From positions 2,232,001-2,296,000 of the forward strand of contig NZ_CP032364.1 in assembly GCF_003589745.1 (NCBI RefSeq): 64,000 nucleotides of DNA, written 5' to 3'. Made by a program: the position numbers and the translations under genes. The notes below the pieces were generated by a model. That model saw only the letters and a list, made by a program, of their open reading frames with translations, made no database searches and was not told the origin of the DNA. Below, in pieces: positions 8,692-18,212 of this stretch (position 1 is its first letter; every line of letters begins with the position of its first letter). Origin of the DNA: Lachnoanaerobaculum umeaense. Lineage in GTDB: Bacteria; Bacillota; Clostridia; Lachnospirales; Lachnospiraceae.

Positions 8692-9589
8692 ATAAATATT
8701 TTTCAAATACCTTCTTTGCAGCATCTGACTTCAAGTAATCATAGAACTTGTCAGCTTCAGCACTTGTTTTTTCATCAGCCTCATCATTGTTTACTCTTGC
8801 TATAGGATATGTGATTTTTCCACTGAGGCTCTCATCTATTTTTTCAATAATCTGAACATCATCTTTTCCATAAGTATCTGTAACATATACAAATCCTACT
8901 TCACCAAATCCCTCTACAACAGATAAAAGTGTTTTTGTAACATTAGAGTTTTCAATCACTTCAAGTCCAAGCTTCTCCTGAAGCTCAGCTCCTGTACTCT
9001 CCTTGCTGATACCAAGGTCGGGATATGCCTTTGAAAGTGCCTCTCTTGCATATGCACCTGCAGGAACTGTAGTCTCACCGATTGATATTGACTTGGCATC
9101 CTTTATATTGGCAATACCTGTAACCTTTGTCTCGGACTCCTTAGGAGCTACTATACAAAGTTTATTGTGAAGCAGATCCACATCTGTACCTTCTTTGATA
9201 AATCCACCTTCTTTTAACTTCTCCATCTGCTTCTTTCCTGCACTAAAGAAGATATCACATGCAAATCCTTCCTCGATTTGAGTCTGAAGTTTACCTGATG
9301 AATCTGTATTTAAAGCAATCTTTACATCAGGATTAGCTTTGTTGTACTCAACAATAATCTCTTCCATTGCCCCCTTAAGTGATGCTGCTGCAAATACATT
9401 TATTGCTGATGCATCCCCTTTGCTCTCTGCCTTTGTTTCTTCTGCAGATGTTGTTTCCTCTTTTGTTGTTTCCGCTGCTACAGTTGTAGTTTCAGGTGCT
9501 GTAGTTTCTGCAGCCTTTTGTCCGCCACAACCTACTAATGTCAATGCTGCAACTACACCCAAAACTTTACAAATATTTTTTAATCTCAT
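8684..9589 (-). CDS. modA: Molybdate-binding lipoprotein
   Basis: This is the extracellular substrate-binding subunit of the molybdate importer. It starts with a lipoprotein signal (MRLKNICKVLGVVAALTLVGCGG, lipobox LVGC with Cys near residue 21) and then a long Thr/Glu-rich spacer (about residues 25-58) that should hold the binding domain away from the membrane. The binding domain begins INVFAAASLKGAMEE, the family hallmark, with the oxyanion-contact region TDSSGKLQTQIEEG and the C-terminal GEVGFVYVTD. The 301-residue length is normal once the spacer is counted. It overlaps modB by 8 bp and lies 21 bp downstream of the MOSC-MogA gene. Confidence 0.95.
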   Translation of the reverse strand: MRLKNICKVLGVVAALTLVGCGGQKAAETTAPETTTVAAETTKEETTSAEETKAESKGDASAINVFAAASLKGAMEEIIVEYNKANPDVKIALNTDSSGKLQTQIEEGFACDIFFSAGKKQMEKLKEGGFIKEGTDVDLLHNKLCIVAPKESETKVTGIANIKDAKSISIGETTVPAGAYAREALSKAYPDLGISKESTGAELQEKLGLEVIENSNVTKTLLSVVEGFGEVGFVYVTDTYGKDDVQIIEKIDESLSGKITYPIARVNNDEADEKTSAEADKFYDYLKSDAAKKVFEKYLYE

Positions 9590-9610
9590 AATCTTCTCCC
9601 TTTATAAATA

Positions 9611-10540
9611 TTAATTTGTTTCTCTACCACTTAAAATACCTAAACCATGTATAAGTGATTTCATTATATAATCAATGTTCTCTTTACAGGCCTTTGGACT
9701 ACCCGGTAAATTTATTATCAGAGTATTTCCTCTTATACCGGCAGTTTGGCGACTTAACATAGCCTTTGGTGTGATTGTAAGAGAATAACTTCTAAGTGCC
9801 TCTCCTATACCCGGTACTTCTCTTTCCACCACCTGCTTCGTAGCTTCCGGAGTTACATCTCTTTTTGAAAATCCTGTACCACCTGTGGTAAATACTAAAT
9901 CCACCTGTCTTTGATCACTGAAATGCAATAGTTTTTTAGCTATTTGGCCCTTCTCATCCGGAACTATAATATAATCAACCACTTCCATTCCGGCAGCTTC
10001 CACCAACTCCTTTATCATAGGACCTGATTTATCCTCATATTCTCCTTTTGAAGCTCTGTCAGAAACGGTAATTATACCCACTCTGTATGGACCTTCTCCT
10101 TTTTCAATAACTCTTATACTCTCTCCCTTTTGTACAACTCCCCCTTTTAATACTTCTGCAAATATGCCCTCTCTTGGCATAATGCAGTCCCCCATTTTTT
10201 TATATATATTACAGTGACTGTGACACTCCTTACCTATCTGTGTAACTTTTAGTTTTGCTTCGCCTATTTCAAGGACAGTTCCCACAGGTATACTTCCAAG
10301 GTCTACGCCACCTACAATTATATTCTCACCAAATGCTCCGAAATCAACTTCGGCACCTTTTTTTCTGAAAGCATCTATTTTTTCAAATGCCAATAAACTC
10401 ACCTGTCTATGCCATTTTCCTGCATGTGCATCTCCCTCAATGCCCCATTCTTCTTTTAATACAATTTTTTCAACTTCTTTTTTCTCAGTACCTTTTTTCT
10501 CACTTATACATACTGCTAAAACTTCTATATTATTTTCCAT
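9611..10540 (-). CDS. MOSC domain fused to MogA/MoaB-type molybdopterin adenylyltransferase
   Basis: This single 309-residue polypeptide joins two cofactor domains. Residues 1 to about 145 are a MOSC domain (GIEGDAHAGKWHRQVSLL, FGENIIVGGVDL, IGKECHSHCNIYKKMGDC), a family that carries sulfur for the molybdenum centre. Residues 150-309 are a MogA/MoaB domain (VGIITVSDRASKGEYEDKSGP, TTGGTGFSKRDVTPEAT, NLPGSPKACKENI), which adenylylates molybdopterin before metal insertion. The ATG overlaps the moaA stop codon (TAATG). The fusion joins late cofactor steps and fits the neighbouring molybdenum hydroxylase accessory genes, because such enzymes need a sulfurated cofactor. Which end product it makes is inferred. 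Confidence 0.92.
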   Translation of the reverse strand: MENNIEVLAVCISEKKGTEKKEVEKIVLKEEWGIEGDAHAGKWHRQVSLLAFEKIDAFRKKGAEVDFGAFGENIIVGGVDLGSIPVGTVLEIGEAKLKVTQIGKECHSHCNIYKKMGDCIMPREGIFAEVLKGGVVQKGESIRVIEKGEGPYRVGIITVSDRASKGEYEDKSGPMIKELVEAAGMEVVDYIIVPDEKGQIAKKLLHFSDQRQVDLVFTTGGTGFSKRDVTPEATKQVVEREVPGIGEALRSYSLTITPKAMLSRQTAGIRGNTLIINLPGSPKACKENIDYIMKSLIHGLGILSGRETN

Positions 10541-11511
10541 TACCCACCTATTTCTACCATATCTTTCATTTCACTAATCTTTGACAAGTCTTCAAAAGCA
10601 TGAGCTTCCGGCTTTCCTGCTATACATTCTCTAATTTTTTCTTTTAATATATTGTGCTTTTTTTCAGATCCGATTTCAGTATTTTTTAAAATATCCTTTA
10701 CATCAATATTTGATTCATAACAAAGACATGGTTTTAATTTACCTGTAGATGTAAATCTGATTCTATTACAAGAGTTACAAAATTTTCCGTGCATTGCACT
10801 GATAAAACCTATAGATCCGGTAAATCCTTCAAGCTTTATATACTTTGCCGGACCATTTCCATGTCTTTTATTATCCTCGGCGACATTGTATCTTTCTTTT
10901 ATTCTTTCAAGGATCTCTACATTGCTTACCCCTGTTGATTCCTTGCCATGCCCTATAGGCATCATCTCTATAAATCTGATATTTAATCTATCATTCTTAG
11001 CAAGCTCTATAATATCAAAAAGCTCATCATCATTTACACCCTTTTGTATTACTGTATTTATCTTCGTACTTATTCCTGCATTTATAGCTTCTTTCATACC
11101 TGCCATTACATCATTTAATGCATCAACGCCGGCAATTTTTTTGAATTTATCTCTCTCCAAAGTATCCAGACTTATATTTACACTTGAAAGTCCCGCATCT
11201 TTTAGATCTTTTGCAAGCTTTTCAAGGTAAAACCCGTTTGTTGTCATTGTAATGTCTTTTATATTATCTAAGATATGAAGTTTTTTTATAAAATCAACTA
11301 TACCATCTCTTATAAGAGGCTCACCACCTGTGATCTTATACTTTGTTATACCACATTCGCTTGCTGCAAGTGCCACTTCGTATATTTCATCCAGACTTAG
11401 AGTCTCTTCCACTTTTTTTGTTTCAGGCATACAATATGTGCATCTGAAATTGCATCTGTTGGTAACGGAGATTCTCATATAGTCAATTTTTCTATTGTAA
11501 CAATCTCTCAT
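10540..11511 (-). CDS. moaA: GTP 3',8-cyclase (radical SAM)
   Basis: MoaA is the radical-SAM enzyme that opens molybdenum cofactor synthesis by cyclising GTP. The N-terminal cluster motif CNFRCTYC is near residues 20-27 and the C-terminal second-cluster motif CNSCNRIRFTSTGKLKPCLC is near 255. The protein normally ends in GG and contains the GGEPL and TTNG motifs seen here. I start it at the ATG at 11511, which is preceded by AAAGGG and gives the family-like N terminus (MRDCYNRKIDYMRISV). The upstream TTG at 11532 lies inside the xdhC-like gene. It overlaps the MOSC-MogA start by 1 bp. Confidence 0.95.
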   Translation of the reverse strand: MRDCYNRKIDYMRISVTNRCNFRCTYCMPETKKVEETLSLDEIYEVALAASECGITKYKITGGEPLIRDGIVDFIKKLHILDNIKDITMTTNGFYLEKLAKDLKDAGLSSVNISLDTLERDKFKKIAGVDALNDVMAGMKEAINAGISTKINTVIQKGVNDDELFDIIELAKNDRLNIRFIEMMPIGHGKESTGVSNVEILERIKERYNVAEDNKRHGNGPAKYIKLEGFTGSIGFISAMHGKFCNSCNRIRFTSTGKLKPCLCYESNIDVKDILKNTEIGSEKKHNILKEKIRECIAGKPEAHAFEDLSKISEMKDMVEIGG

Positions 11512-11518
11512 ATTCCCT

Positions 11519-12541
11519 TTAAACCGGCTCAAGCAATACTTCTATTCTTCCACCGCAAACCATACCCTCCAGGCTTGCTTCGCTATCTGTCAAGTTTACC
11601 TCAAGTATAAAAGCCTTCATTTCAATATTTTCTTTAAGTATTCTGTTTGCTTCTGTATAAATATCATGCTCGGCCTTTCCACCTCCAATGGTTCCCAAAA
11701 AGCTTCCATCTTCAATAAATAATGCCTTAGCCCCTATTTCTCTTGGTGCAGAGCCCTTCTTACCGATAATAGTTGACATCATCATTCTTTCATTGCTGTT
11801 TATAATCTTTTCAAGCATACCATCAACATAACCTGCATTTTTCTTCTTAACATTCTTTACGGAAATTATCTCTCCCAAAATAGAAATTGCTATCTCAGCA
11901 GGTGTTTCTGAATTTATATTAAGACCGATAGGAGTGTATATTTTATCCACCTGCTCCTGATTAAATCCTTCTTCCTTGATATCCTGTAAAACAAAGCCTA
12001 CACGTCTTTTTGATCCCATAAGCCCCACATAGGCATATGGCTTTTTAAGTATTTCTCTTATACATAGTCTATCCCATTGATGACCTCTGGTAACGATAAC
12101 ATAATAGGTATCATAATCTGAATCAAGCTTTTGAAGTCCGGGGCCAAACTCTTCGCAGTACACTCTGTCAGCTCCTGCTTCCTTTGCCTTAGCTGCAAAC
12201 TCTTCTCTGTCCTCTATTACTACCATTTCAAAGCCAAGCAAGCTTCCCATCTTTATAAGTGCAAGACTTACATGCCCTGCACCACATATTACTATCTTTT
12301 TATTATTACATATCTGCTCAAAATAAAGTCTGTTACCTGCTACATTTATAACGCCTGTTTCATCTATCTTCGCAAGTTCTTTAAGGTTTTCTGAAAAAAA
12401 ACTTGTATTAGGGCTTTCCCAAATAAGCTCACCATCCTGTATTATCGCCTTGCCTCCAAAGTCTTTATCACCCAAAGAAGTAATGACAAATGCCTTCTTT
12501 CCTTTTGACTCTTCTATTTTCTTATAAAGTTCCTTGTTCAT
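11519..12541 (-). CDS. XdhC/CoxI family molybdenum hydroxylase maturation protein, Rossmann half first
   Basis: XdhC-family proteins bind sulfurated molybdenum cofactor and load it into xanthine dehydrogenase-type hydroxylases. The 340-residue product has an NAD-binding-like Rossmann block (IVICGAGHVSLALIKMGSLLG) near residue 84 and the MGSKRR/PIGLNINSETPAEIAISI motif near 175-215. The XdhC_CoxI block (TIIGKKGSAPREIGAKALF, GTIGGGKAE, CGGRIEV) is at the C terminus, residues 255-340. The best known family members carry these two halves in the opposite order. It is 17 bp downstream of the molybdopterin-binding gene and precedes moaA. The target hydroxylase is not in the window. Confidence 0.88.
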   Translation of the reverse strand: MNKELYKKIEESKGKKAFVITSLGDKDFGGKAIIQDGELIWESPNTSFFSENLKELAKIDETGVINVAGNRLYFEQICNNKKIVICGAGHVSLALIKMGSLLGFEMVVIEDREEFAAKAKEAGADRVYCEEFGPGLQKLDSDYDTYYVIVTRGHQWDRLCIREILKKPYAYVGLMGSKRRVGFVLQDIKEEGFNQEQVDKIYTPIGLNINSETPAEIAISILGEIISVKNVKKKNAGYVDGMLEKIINSNERMMMSTIIGKKGSAPREIGAKALFIEDGSFLGTIGGGKAEHDIYTEANRILKENIEMKAFILEVNLTDSEASLEGMVCGGRIEVLLEPV

Positions 12542-12558
12542 ATACGCTCCTTCTTAAG

Positions 12559-13590
12559 TTATGACACACCAAATGAACAATTTGGGAATATGCATGTCGG
12601 ACAATGCATGCAATACCCGCCAACTCCCAATATATCTATATCAGACTTTTCCACCTTTTCCCCTGCCATAATTCTTGGCAATACAATATCAAATATTGTT
12701 TTCTTCTCATACATTACACAGCCCGGAAGTCCCATAAAGGTTACATTTTCATTTTTACCGCCATAGGCAAGCATAAACATAGCACCCGGAAGTACAGGTG
12801 CTCCATAAGTAATAACCCTGCTTGCATTCTGTCCTATAGCATAAGGTGTCTTATCATCAGGATCAACACTCATTCCACCTGTGCAAAGTACGATATCTGC
12901 TCCTGCAGCCATTACCTTTTTAATGCACTCTATTTCCATCTCCACATCATCGCTGCTTATCTCATGTGCTATAACTTCTGCACCATATTCTTTCATTTTG
13001 TTTATAACCACAGGTGTAAAGGTATCCTTTATTCTTCCATAGTAAACTTCATTACCTGTAGTCACTATTCCGACTTTCTTTTGTCTGTATGGTAAAAGTT
13101 CAAAGAGAGGCTTGTCTCCCACTATTTCCTTTGCCTTTTCCATTTTTTCTTTTTCTATGATAAGCGGTATGACTCTCATACCTGCAAGATGCTGACCGGC
13201 TTTCACAGGAAAGTTATCATGTATACTTGCAATCATCATCTCGCCAAGTGAATTGAGCTTATTAATTCTTTCCTTATCTATCTTTAAGAGTCCGTCACAT
13301 TCTGCAATCAACTCCACCTTACCCTCTTTGATATCCGGATCTCTTTTAAGATGTTCATTCTTACACATATCATAAAGCATAAGTGCCGCATCATTTTCAT
13401 GCAACATGTTCTCATTTACTTCCCAGATATAGATATGATCCTTACCTACTGAAAGTAATACTTCCACATCCTCTTGTCTTATAATATGTCCCTTTCTGAA
13501 TACGGGACCTTTCTTTTCTCCTTTTATTATCTGTGTTATATCATGACAGAGCATATGCCCTACGGCATCTTTTGTATCAATAAGTCGCAT
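12559..13590 (-). CDS. Molybdopterin-binding protein (MoaB/MoeA-type domain) with C-terminal Cys cluster
   Basis: The 343-residue protein carries a MoaB/MogA-type molybdopterin-binding domain in its second half (VGIVTTGNEVYYGRIKD near residue 170, LCTGGMSVDPDDKTPYAIG near 240, GLPGCVMYEKKT near 295). The N-terminal half resembles the linker regions of MoeA. It ends with CMHCPTCIFPNCSFG, four closely spaced Cys that could bind a metal or cluster. Proteins of this type travel with selenium-dependent molybdenum hydroxylase genes; the precise step is not known to me. It is the first gene of the eight-gene cofactor operon. Confidence 0.85.
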   Translation of the reverse strand: MRLIDTKDAVGHMLCHDITQIIKGEKKGPVFRKGHIIRQEDVEVLLSVGKDHIYIWEVNENMLHENDAALMLYDMCKNEHLKRDPDIKEGKVELIAECDGLLKIDKERINKLNSLGEMMIASIHDNFPVKAGQHLAGMRVIPLIIEKEKMEKAKEIVGDKPLFELLPYRQKKVGIVTTGNEVYYGRIKDTFTPVVINKMKEYGAEVIAHEISSDDVEMEIECIKKVMAAGADIVLCTGGMSVDPDDKTPYAIGQNASRVITYGAPVLPGAMFMLAYGGKNENVTFMGLPGCVMYEKKTIFDIVLPRIMAGEKVEKSDIDILGVGGYCMHCPTCIFPNCSFGVS

Positions 13591-13681
13591 ATTTCCCCTT
13601 CTATGTAAAGCCTATATATTAATTTGAGCTATAACTATACATTTCTAATTTGTTTATACATAAGTATTATACTATGAATCA

Positions 13682-13727
13682 AAAAAAAGTTCTATGCATT
13701 TATTCATTTTTTAAATAAATACATAGA
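13682..13727 (-). terminator. Terminator of the ssnA-ygfK-hydA operon
   Basis: On the minus strand TCTATG-T-ATTTATT pairs with AATAAAT-G-CATAGA and is followed by a run of eight T residues. It lies directly downstream of hydA and closes that operon before the molybdenum-cofactor operon. Confidence 0.75.
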
Positions 13728-13759
13728 AACATATTTGTAAACCAAAGGTTCATCTATTA

Positions 13760-15148
13760 TTAAAATCTGAGATATGGCTTCCTTTCTAAGAATTTACCCT
13801 CCGGAGTATCTTTGATTTTGGCATTATCAACTATTTCACTACCTCTCAAGAACACTTTATCGATATGTCCGCTAAGAACCTTGCCCTCAAGTGGTGAATA
13901 GTCACATTTTGAAACCTGAGTAGCGGCAGTGATCTTAGTCTGTGCCTTTGGATCTAATATGACAATATCTGCATCAAAGCCTTCTTCTATGAATCCCTTT
14001 CTATCATAAAGTCCATAAAGTTTTGCAGGATTCTCACAAAGTACTTCACACATCTTTTCTGCACTAATTCTACCCGCAGCAACACCTTCAGAGTACATCA
14101 CAATACCTCTTGTTTCTACGCCCGGCATTCCTCCCGGAATCTTCCTAAAGTCTTCCATTCCAAGTTTCTTTTGCTCTGACGTGAAAGAACAGTGATCTGT
14201 TGCTACAGTCTGAATTTCTCCATCTGCAATCGCTCTCCAAAGCTCATCAATATCAGACTGTTCTCTAAGTGGTGGTGCTATAACATACTTGGCACCTTCA
14301 AATCTCGGTAACTCGTATAGACTGTTAGTCATAGTAAGATACTGTGGGCAGGTCTCGGCATATACTTTCTGCCCTCTTTTTCTGGCAGCTCTTATCTCAT
14401 CAAGTCCTTCCTTACATGTCAAATGTACATCAATGATATCACTGCCTGCCACCTCTGCAAGGTGAAGTATTCTTCCGATAGCCTCAGCTTCAGCTGCAGC
14501 CGGTCTGGTCTTATAATGAGAAGATACTTTGTTCTGCAATCCGGCTTCCACAAATTCCTGCTGAAGTGCAAATATAAGTCCGGCATTCTCACAGTGTACT
14601 CCGGTAATAGCCCCAACTTCCTTAAGTCTTTGTATTACCTCAAAAGCTTCATTGTCTTGTAATATAATGTCATATGTAAGATAGATTTTAAAAGTGGTAA
14701 CACCTCTATCCATCATATCCTGACACTGACGTTTAGCTTCTTCATTCCAATCACTGATTGACATATGTATTCCATAGTCACAGAATACTCCGTCTTTAGC
14801 TTTCTTAAGCCAGTTGTCCATACCCTCGTTAAGAGTTTCTCCCTTGTACTGGGTGCCGAAATCAATAATAGTTGTAGTTCCACCGCTTATGGCAGCTCTT
14901 GTTCCTGAATAGAAGTCATCACATGTAACTGTACCTGCAACATGCAAGTCAAAATGTGTATGTGCATCTATAAATCCGGGGAATATAAGTTTACCGGAAG
15001 CATCAATAACCTTTGTATCCTCATCAAGCTTAGCTACCTCACCGTTTTTAAATACTTTACTTATTTTCTCATCTTCAATAAGTATGTCGGCGACAAAGCT
15101 TTCTTTGGAATTTACTATTTTCCCACCCTTAATAAAAACTCTCTTCAT
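13760..15148 (-). CDS. hydA: Dihydropyrimidinase / hydantoinase
   Basis: A cyclic-amide hydrolase of the amidohydrolase superfamily that opens dihydropyrimidine or hydantoin rings. The 462-residue product has the metal-binding DAHTHFDLHVAG motif near residue 61, the Lys expected to be carboxylated in TTFKIYLTYD near 152, later His ligands (GVHCENA, IDVHLTCKEG) and the Asp in VATDHCSF near 315. In E. coli and gut anaerobes the homologous hyuA/hydA gene sits beside ygfK, ssnA and a molybdenum hydroxylase in purine/urate breakdown, which is the context here. A terminator-like hairpin separates it from ygfK by 79 bp, so it may also have its own expression level. Confidence 0.92.
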   Translation of the reverse strand: MKRVFIKGGKIVNSKESFVADILIEDEKISKVFKNGEVAKLDEDTKVIDASGKLIFPGFIDAHTHFDLHVAGTVTCDDFYSGTRAAISGGTTTIIDFGTQYKGETLNEGMDNWLKKAKDGVFCDYGIHMSISDWNEEAKRQCQDMMDRGVTTFKIYLTYDIILQDNEAFEVIQRLKEVGAITGVHCENAGLIFALQQEFVEAGLQNKVSSHYKTRPAAAEAEAIGRILHLAEVAGSDIIDVHLTCKEGLDEIRAARKRGQKVYAETCPQYLTMTNSLYELPRFEGAKYVIAPPLREQSDIDELWRAIADGEIQTVATDHCSFTSEQKKLGMEDFRKIPGGMPGVETRGIVMYSEGVAAGRISAEKMCEVLCENPAKLYGLYDRKGFIEEGFDADIVILDPKAQTKITAATQVSKCDYSPLEGKVLSGHIDKVFLRGSEIVDNAKIKDTPEGKFLERKPYLRF

Positions 15149-15169
15149 ATTATCTCCTTACATAGCAAA

Positions 15170-15195
15170 ATATGCCACTTTTTAGGGTGGCATAT
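15170..15195 (-). terminator. Hairpin between ygfK and hydA
   Basis: ATATGCCAC and GTGGCATAT form a perfect 9-bp stem followed on the minus strand by TTTGC. The T tract is short, so this may attenuate rather than stop transcription into hydA. Confidence 0.55.
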
Positions 15196-15227
15196 CTTAA
15201 CTATATCATATTTTATCTTAGTCTATA

Positions 15228-18212
15228 TTATAGGAGCAAATACTCATATTCATTATAGATAGTGTCGATAAGTTCAGCATATCTATAATTAAGCTTGTCA
15301 TTGCTCTCGCCTATTCTATACACAAGATTTTGTCCGTCAATTCTTACCTTAACATCCTTGCTTCCCTTAACGATCACAAAACCGTCGTTCTCTGAATCAA
15401 GCATGTCTGCTTCGCTTGCGAATAATGTAAGCTTATCCTTGTATGGTGCAGAAGCATATGGACAGAATGTCTCACAGTTACCACACTCATTGCACATATA
15501 ATCCACATGAACTATCTGATGGCTACCCTTTACATTAACATACACATTAGCTCTGTTTGGACAAACCTCTGTACAATTCTCACAAATATAGTCACAAGCT
15601 AAACATCTGTTGTCAGCCTTCTTCTCCTCTACCTCTTCAAGGATTCCTCTGTATGAGTATACCTTCTCGTCAGTAGTATCTGAAATCTTAAGCTCACCGA
15701 TTGCATGATTTACGATAGCCTCACAAACCCTCTTACTGTCAGCAATAGCTTTTACGATAACAGATGCACCCTTAGCGCCGTCACCTGCAGCATATACTCC
15801 CTTAACATTTGTCTCAAGAGTAACAGGATTAAGTACAGGAAGGTTCTTCTTGTCAATCTCAATTCCGTTGCTTGTGTAGAAGTCACCTCTTACACTCTCA
15901 CCGATAGATGCGATAAGTGTATCACATGGTAATTCAACAAGTTCATCTGTCTCCTTAACTCCTCTTCTACCGCTTGCATCAGGCTCACCAAGTACATTCT
16001 TAGCACATACAAGCTTTCCGCCCTTGAATGATTTTGGAGAAACAAGTGTAACGAACTCTACTCCGTCCTCAATTGCCTCGTTAAGTTCTTCCTCATCAGC
16101 AGGCATATATCTTGCATTTCTTCTGTATGCAAGGTATACATTCTTAACACCAGGAACTCTCTTAGCCGCTCTTGCAACGTCCATAGCTGTGTTTCCACCA
16201 CCTACAACGATAACATTCTCGCCAAGATCCATCTTTCCTTCAGTCTTTTTGAAGTCCTCTAAGAAGTGAAGTGCATTTATTGCCTTTCCTTCTTCAAGCT
16301 CAAGTGGAAGCTCCTTATGTGCACCTATTGCAAGGATAACCTTATCAAAGCCTTCAGCCTTAAGTGCATTTATATCATCAATTCTCTTGTTTGTAACAAA
16401 CTTTGCTCCGCAAGCCTTTGCAAGCTCTACGTCTCTCTGGATATCATCAGCAGGAATTCTGAATCCCGGAATGATGTTTGCAACAACACCACCCATAGTA
16501 TCTCTCTCATCAAATACAGTAACATCCACACCTTCTCTTGCAAGGAAGAATGCTGCTGCGATACCTGCAGGACCACCACCTACTACAGCAACCTTTAAGT
16601 TCTTCTTATCAGTGCTCTTTAAAGTAGGTACAACCTTTTCAAATGCGTTCTGTGCCGCAATAAGCTTATTTCTTCTGATCTGCACATCTTCTTCATAGTG
16701 ATTTCTTGTACAAGCACTCTGACATGTATGTGTACAGATATGACCTGTCATGAATGGAAGCGGGTTCTTCTCTAAGATAACATTAAGAGCATCCTCATAC
16801 TTTCCTTCATTAACAAGGATTCCGTAAGTTGTAATATCCTGATTGATAGGACATCTGTTTACACAAGGTGCCATATAGCAATCAAGGTAAGGAACTTTCT
16901 TGCTTGACTTTCTGTTTGGAAGCGGCTTAACCGGCTTAACGTGATGCTTATCACTTCTAACCTCTGAAACAAGCTTCTCAAGAGCCTCTACATCAATTCC
17001 TGACCAAGCCTTGATCTCAGGCTTTTCAAGCTTCTCTGACATCTCAATAAATCTCTGATAGCCACCCGGTTTTAAGATAGTAGTAGCCACTGTTACAGGC
17101 CAGATTCCACTACCTACAACCTTATCTATATTGAAGTAATCACAACCACCTGAATATGCAATTCTAAGCTTGCCGTTAAAGCTTCTTGAAAGATTTCTCG
17201 CAACAAGAAGTGAAAGTGGATAGAGCGACTTTCCTGACATGTACATTTCCTGTGATGGAAGCTCATTATTCTTTACATCAACCGGGAATGTATTTGTAAT
17301 CTTAACGCCGAACTCAAGGTTCTTTGAAGAAGCGAGTGCCATAAGTCTCTCTAACATAGGAACTGCATCCGAGTACTGTAAATCCTCTTTAAAGTGAAGA
17401 TCTGTAAACGCAATGTAGTCGTATCCCATGCTGTCAAGCATCTCTCTTGCAACTTCATATCCAAGAAGAGTCGGGTTACATTTTACAAATGTATTCAATC
17501 CCTTTTCTGTAATAAGATATGATGCAATAGCTTCTATCTCCTGTGGAGGACATCCGTGCAATGTAGATACTGTTACGGAATTTACAATATCAGGAGTAAT
17601 AGCATCAAGATCAGCCTTTGTAAACTTCTTGAACTTGCTTAAATTCTTCTCAAGATATTCCTTACACTCTTTGTATATAGGTGTTTCTGAAGCATCCATC
17701 ATTCCGTTGATGAAATTATCAACCTTAGGAAGCTTAATACCTGCAAGATCATATCCTACTGAAATGTTGAACTGGAATCCATCGCTGCCGCCAAGATCCC
17801 ATTCCTTTGAGATAACCTTAAGTGCAAACCAACCCTTGATATACTCATCAAAAGCTTCCTGAACTGTAAGTTCTGTAGACCACTCACAGTTGTAGCACTC
17901 ATCTTCAGCTGTAATACATGGCTTAGCCACACAAGCTGCAAGCTCTCTACCGTCCATCTTCTGAACTGTCTTAAGCTCAAAGAATCTTGCACCTGCATAA
18001 TATCCTGCGATAATATTCTGTGCGAGCTGTGTATGAGGACCTGCTGCAGGACCTATCTGTGTCTCCAATTTTCTTCCGAAAATAGTGTAAAATTTATTCT
18101 TATCAGCCTTATAAGCCTTTTTTACTCCATAACAAGAGCCTTCTTTTTCCATCTCCTCAAGGAGTCTTTCCATGATCCTATCAAAAGGAATCGGTGTCAT
18201 TATATCTCCCAT
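15228..18212 (-). CDS. ygfK: YgfK-type flavoprotein (putative selenate reductase subunit)
   Basis: The 994-residue protein is a multi-domain iron-sulfur flavoprotein. Its N-terminal 420 residues form a dihydroorotate-dehydrogenase-like barrel (GPAAGPHTQLAQNI near residue 33). A Cys-rich glutamate-synthase-type segment follows (CYMAPCVNRCPINQD near 445), then FAD-binding VAVVGGGPAGIAAAFFLA near 536 and NAD(P)-binding VIVVGGGNTAMDVARAA near 680. The C terminus has two ferredoxin-like clusters (CDYICENCTEVCPN, CNECGNCETFCPY). The start at 18212 matches the conserved family N terminus and overlaps the ssnA stop. Homologues belong to the gene set for selenium-dependent molybdenum hydroxylase and urate use; electron transfer is inferred from domains. 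Confidence 0.93.
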   Translation of the reverse strand: MGDIMTPIPFDRIMERLLEEMEKEGSCYGVKKAYKADKNKFYTIFGRKLETQIGPAAGPHTQLAQNIIAGYYAGARFFELKTVQKMDGRELAACVAKPCITAEDECYNCEWSTELTVQEAFDEYIKGWFALKVISKEWDLGGSDGFQFNISVGYDLAGIKLPKVDNFINGMMDASETPIYKECKEYLEKNLSKFKKFTKADLDAITPDIVNSVTVSTLHGCPPQEIEAIASYLITEKGLNTFVKCNPTLLGYEVAREMLDSMGYDYIAFTDLHFKEDLQYSDAVPMLERLMALASSKNLEFGVKITNTFPVDVKNNELPSQEMYMSGKSLYPLSLLVARNLSRSFNGKLRIAYSGGCDYFNIDKVVGSGIWPVTVATTILKPGGYQRFIEMSEKLEKPEIKAWSGIDVEALEKLVSEVRSDKHHVKPVKPLPNRKSSKKVPYLDCYMAPCVNRCPINQDITTYGILVNEGKYEDALNVILEKNPLPFMTGHICTHTCQSACTRNHYEEDVQIRRNKLIAAQNAFEKVVPTLKSTDKKNLKVAVVGGGPAGIAAAFFLAREGVDVTVFDERDTMGGVVANIIPGFRIPADDIQRDVELAKACGAKFVTNKRIDDINALKAEGFDKVILAIGAHKELPLELEEGKAINALHFLEDFKKTEGKMDLGENVIVVGGGNTAMDVARAAKRVPGVKNVYLAYRRNARYMPADEEELNEAIEDGVEFVTLVSPKSFKGGKLVCAKNVLGEPDASGRRGVKETDELVELPCDTLIASIGESVRGDFYTSNGIEIDKKNLPVLNPVTLETNVKGVYAAGDGAKGASVIVKAIADSKRVCEAIVNHAIGELKISDTTDEKVYSYRGILEEVEEKKADNRCLACDYICENCTEVCPNRANVYVNVKGSHQIVHVDYMCNECGNCETFCPYASAPYKDKLTLFASEADMLDSENDGFVIVKGSKDVKVRIDGQNLVYRIGESNDKLNYRYAELIDTIYNEYEYLLL

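Noticed and set aside
8692..8724. N-terminal extension of ModB
   Set aside because: The stretch is basic, lies within modA, and the ATG at 8691 overlaps the modA stop in the usual coupled way.
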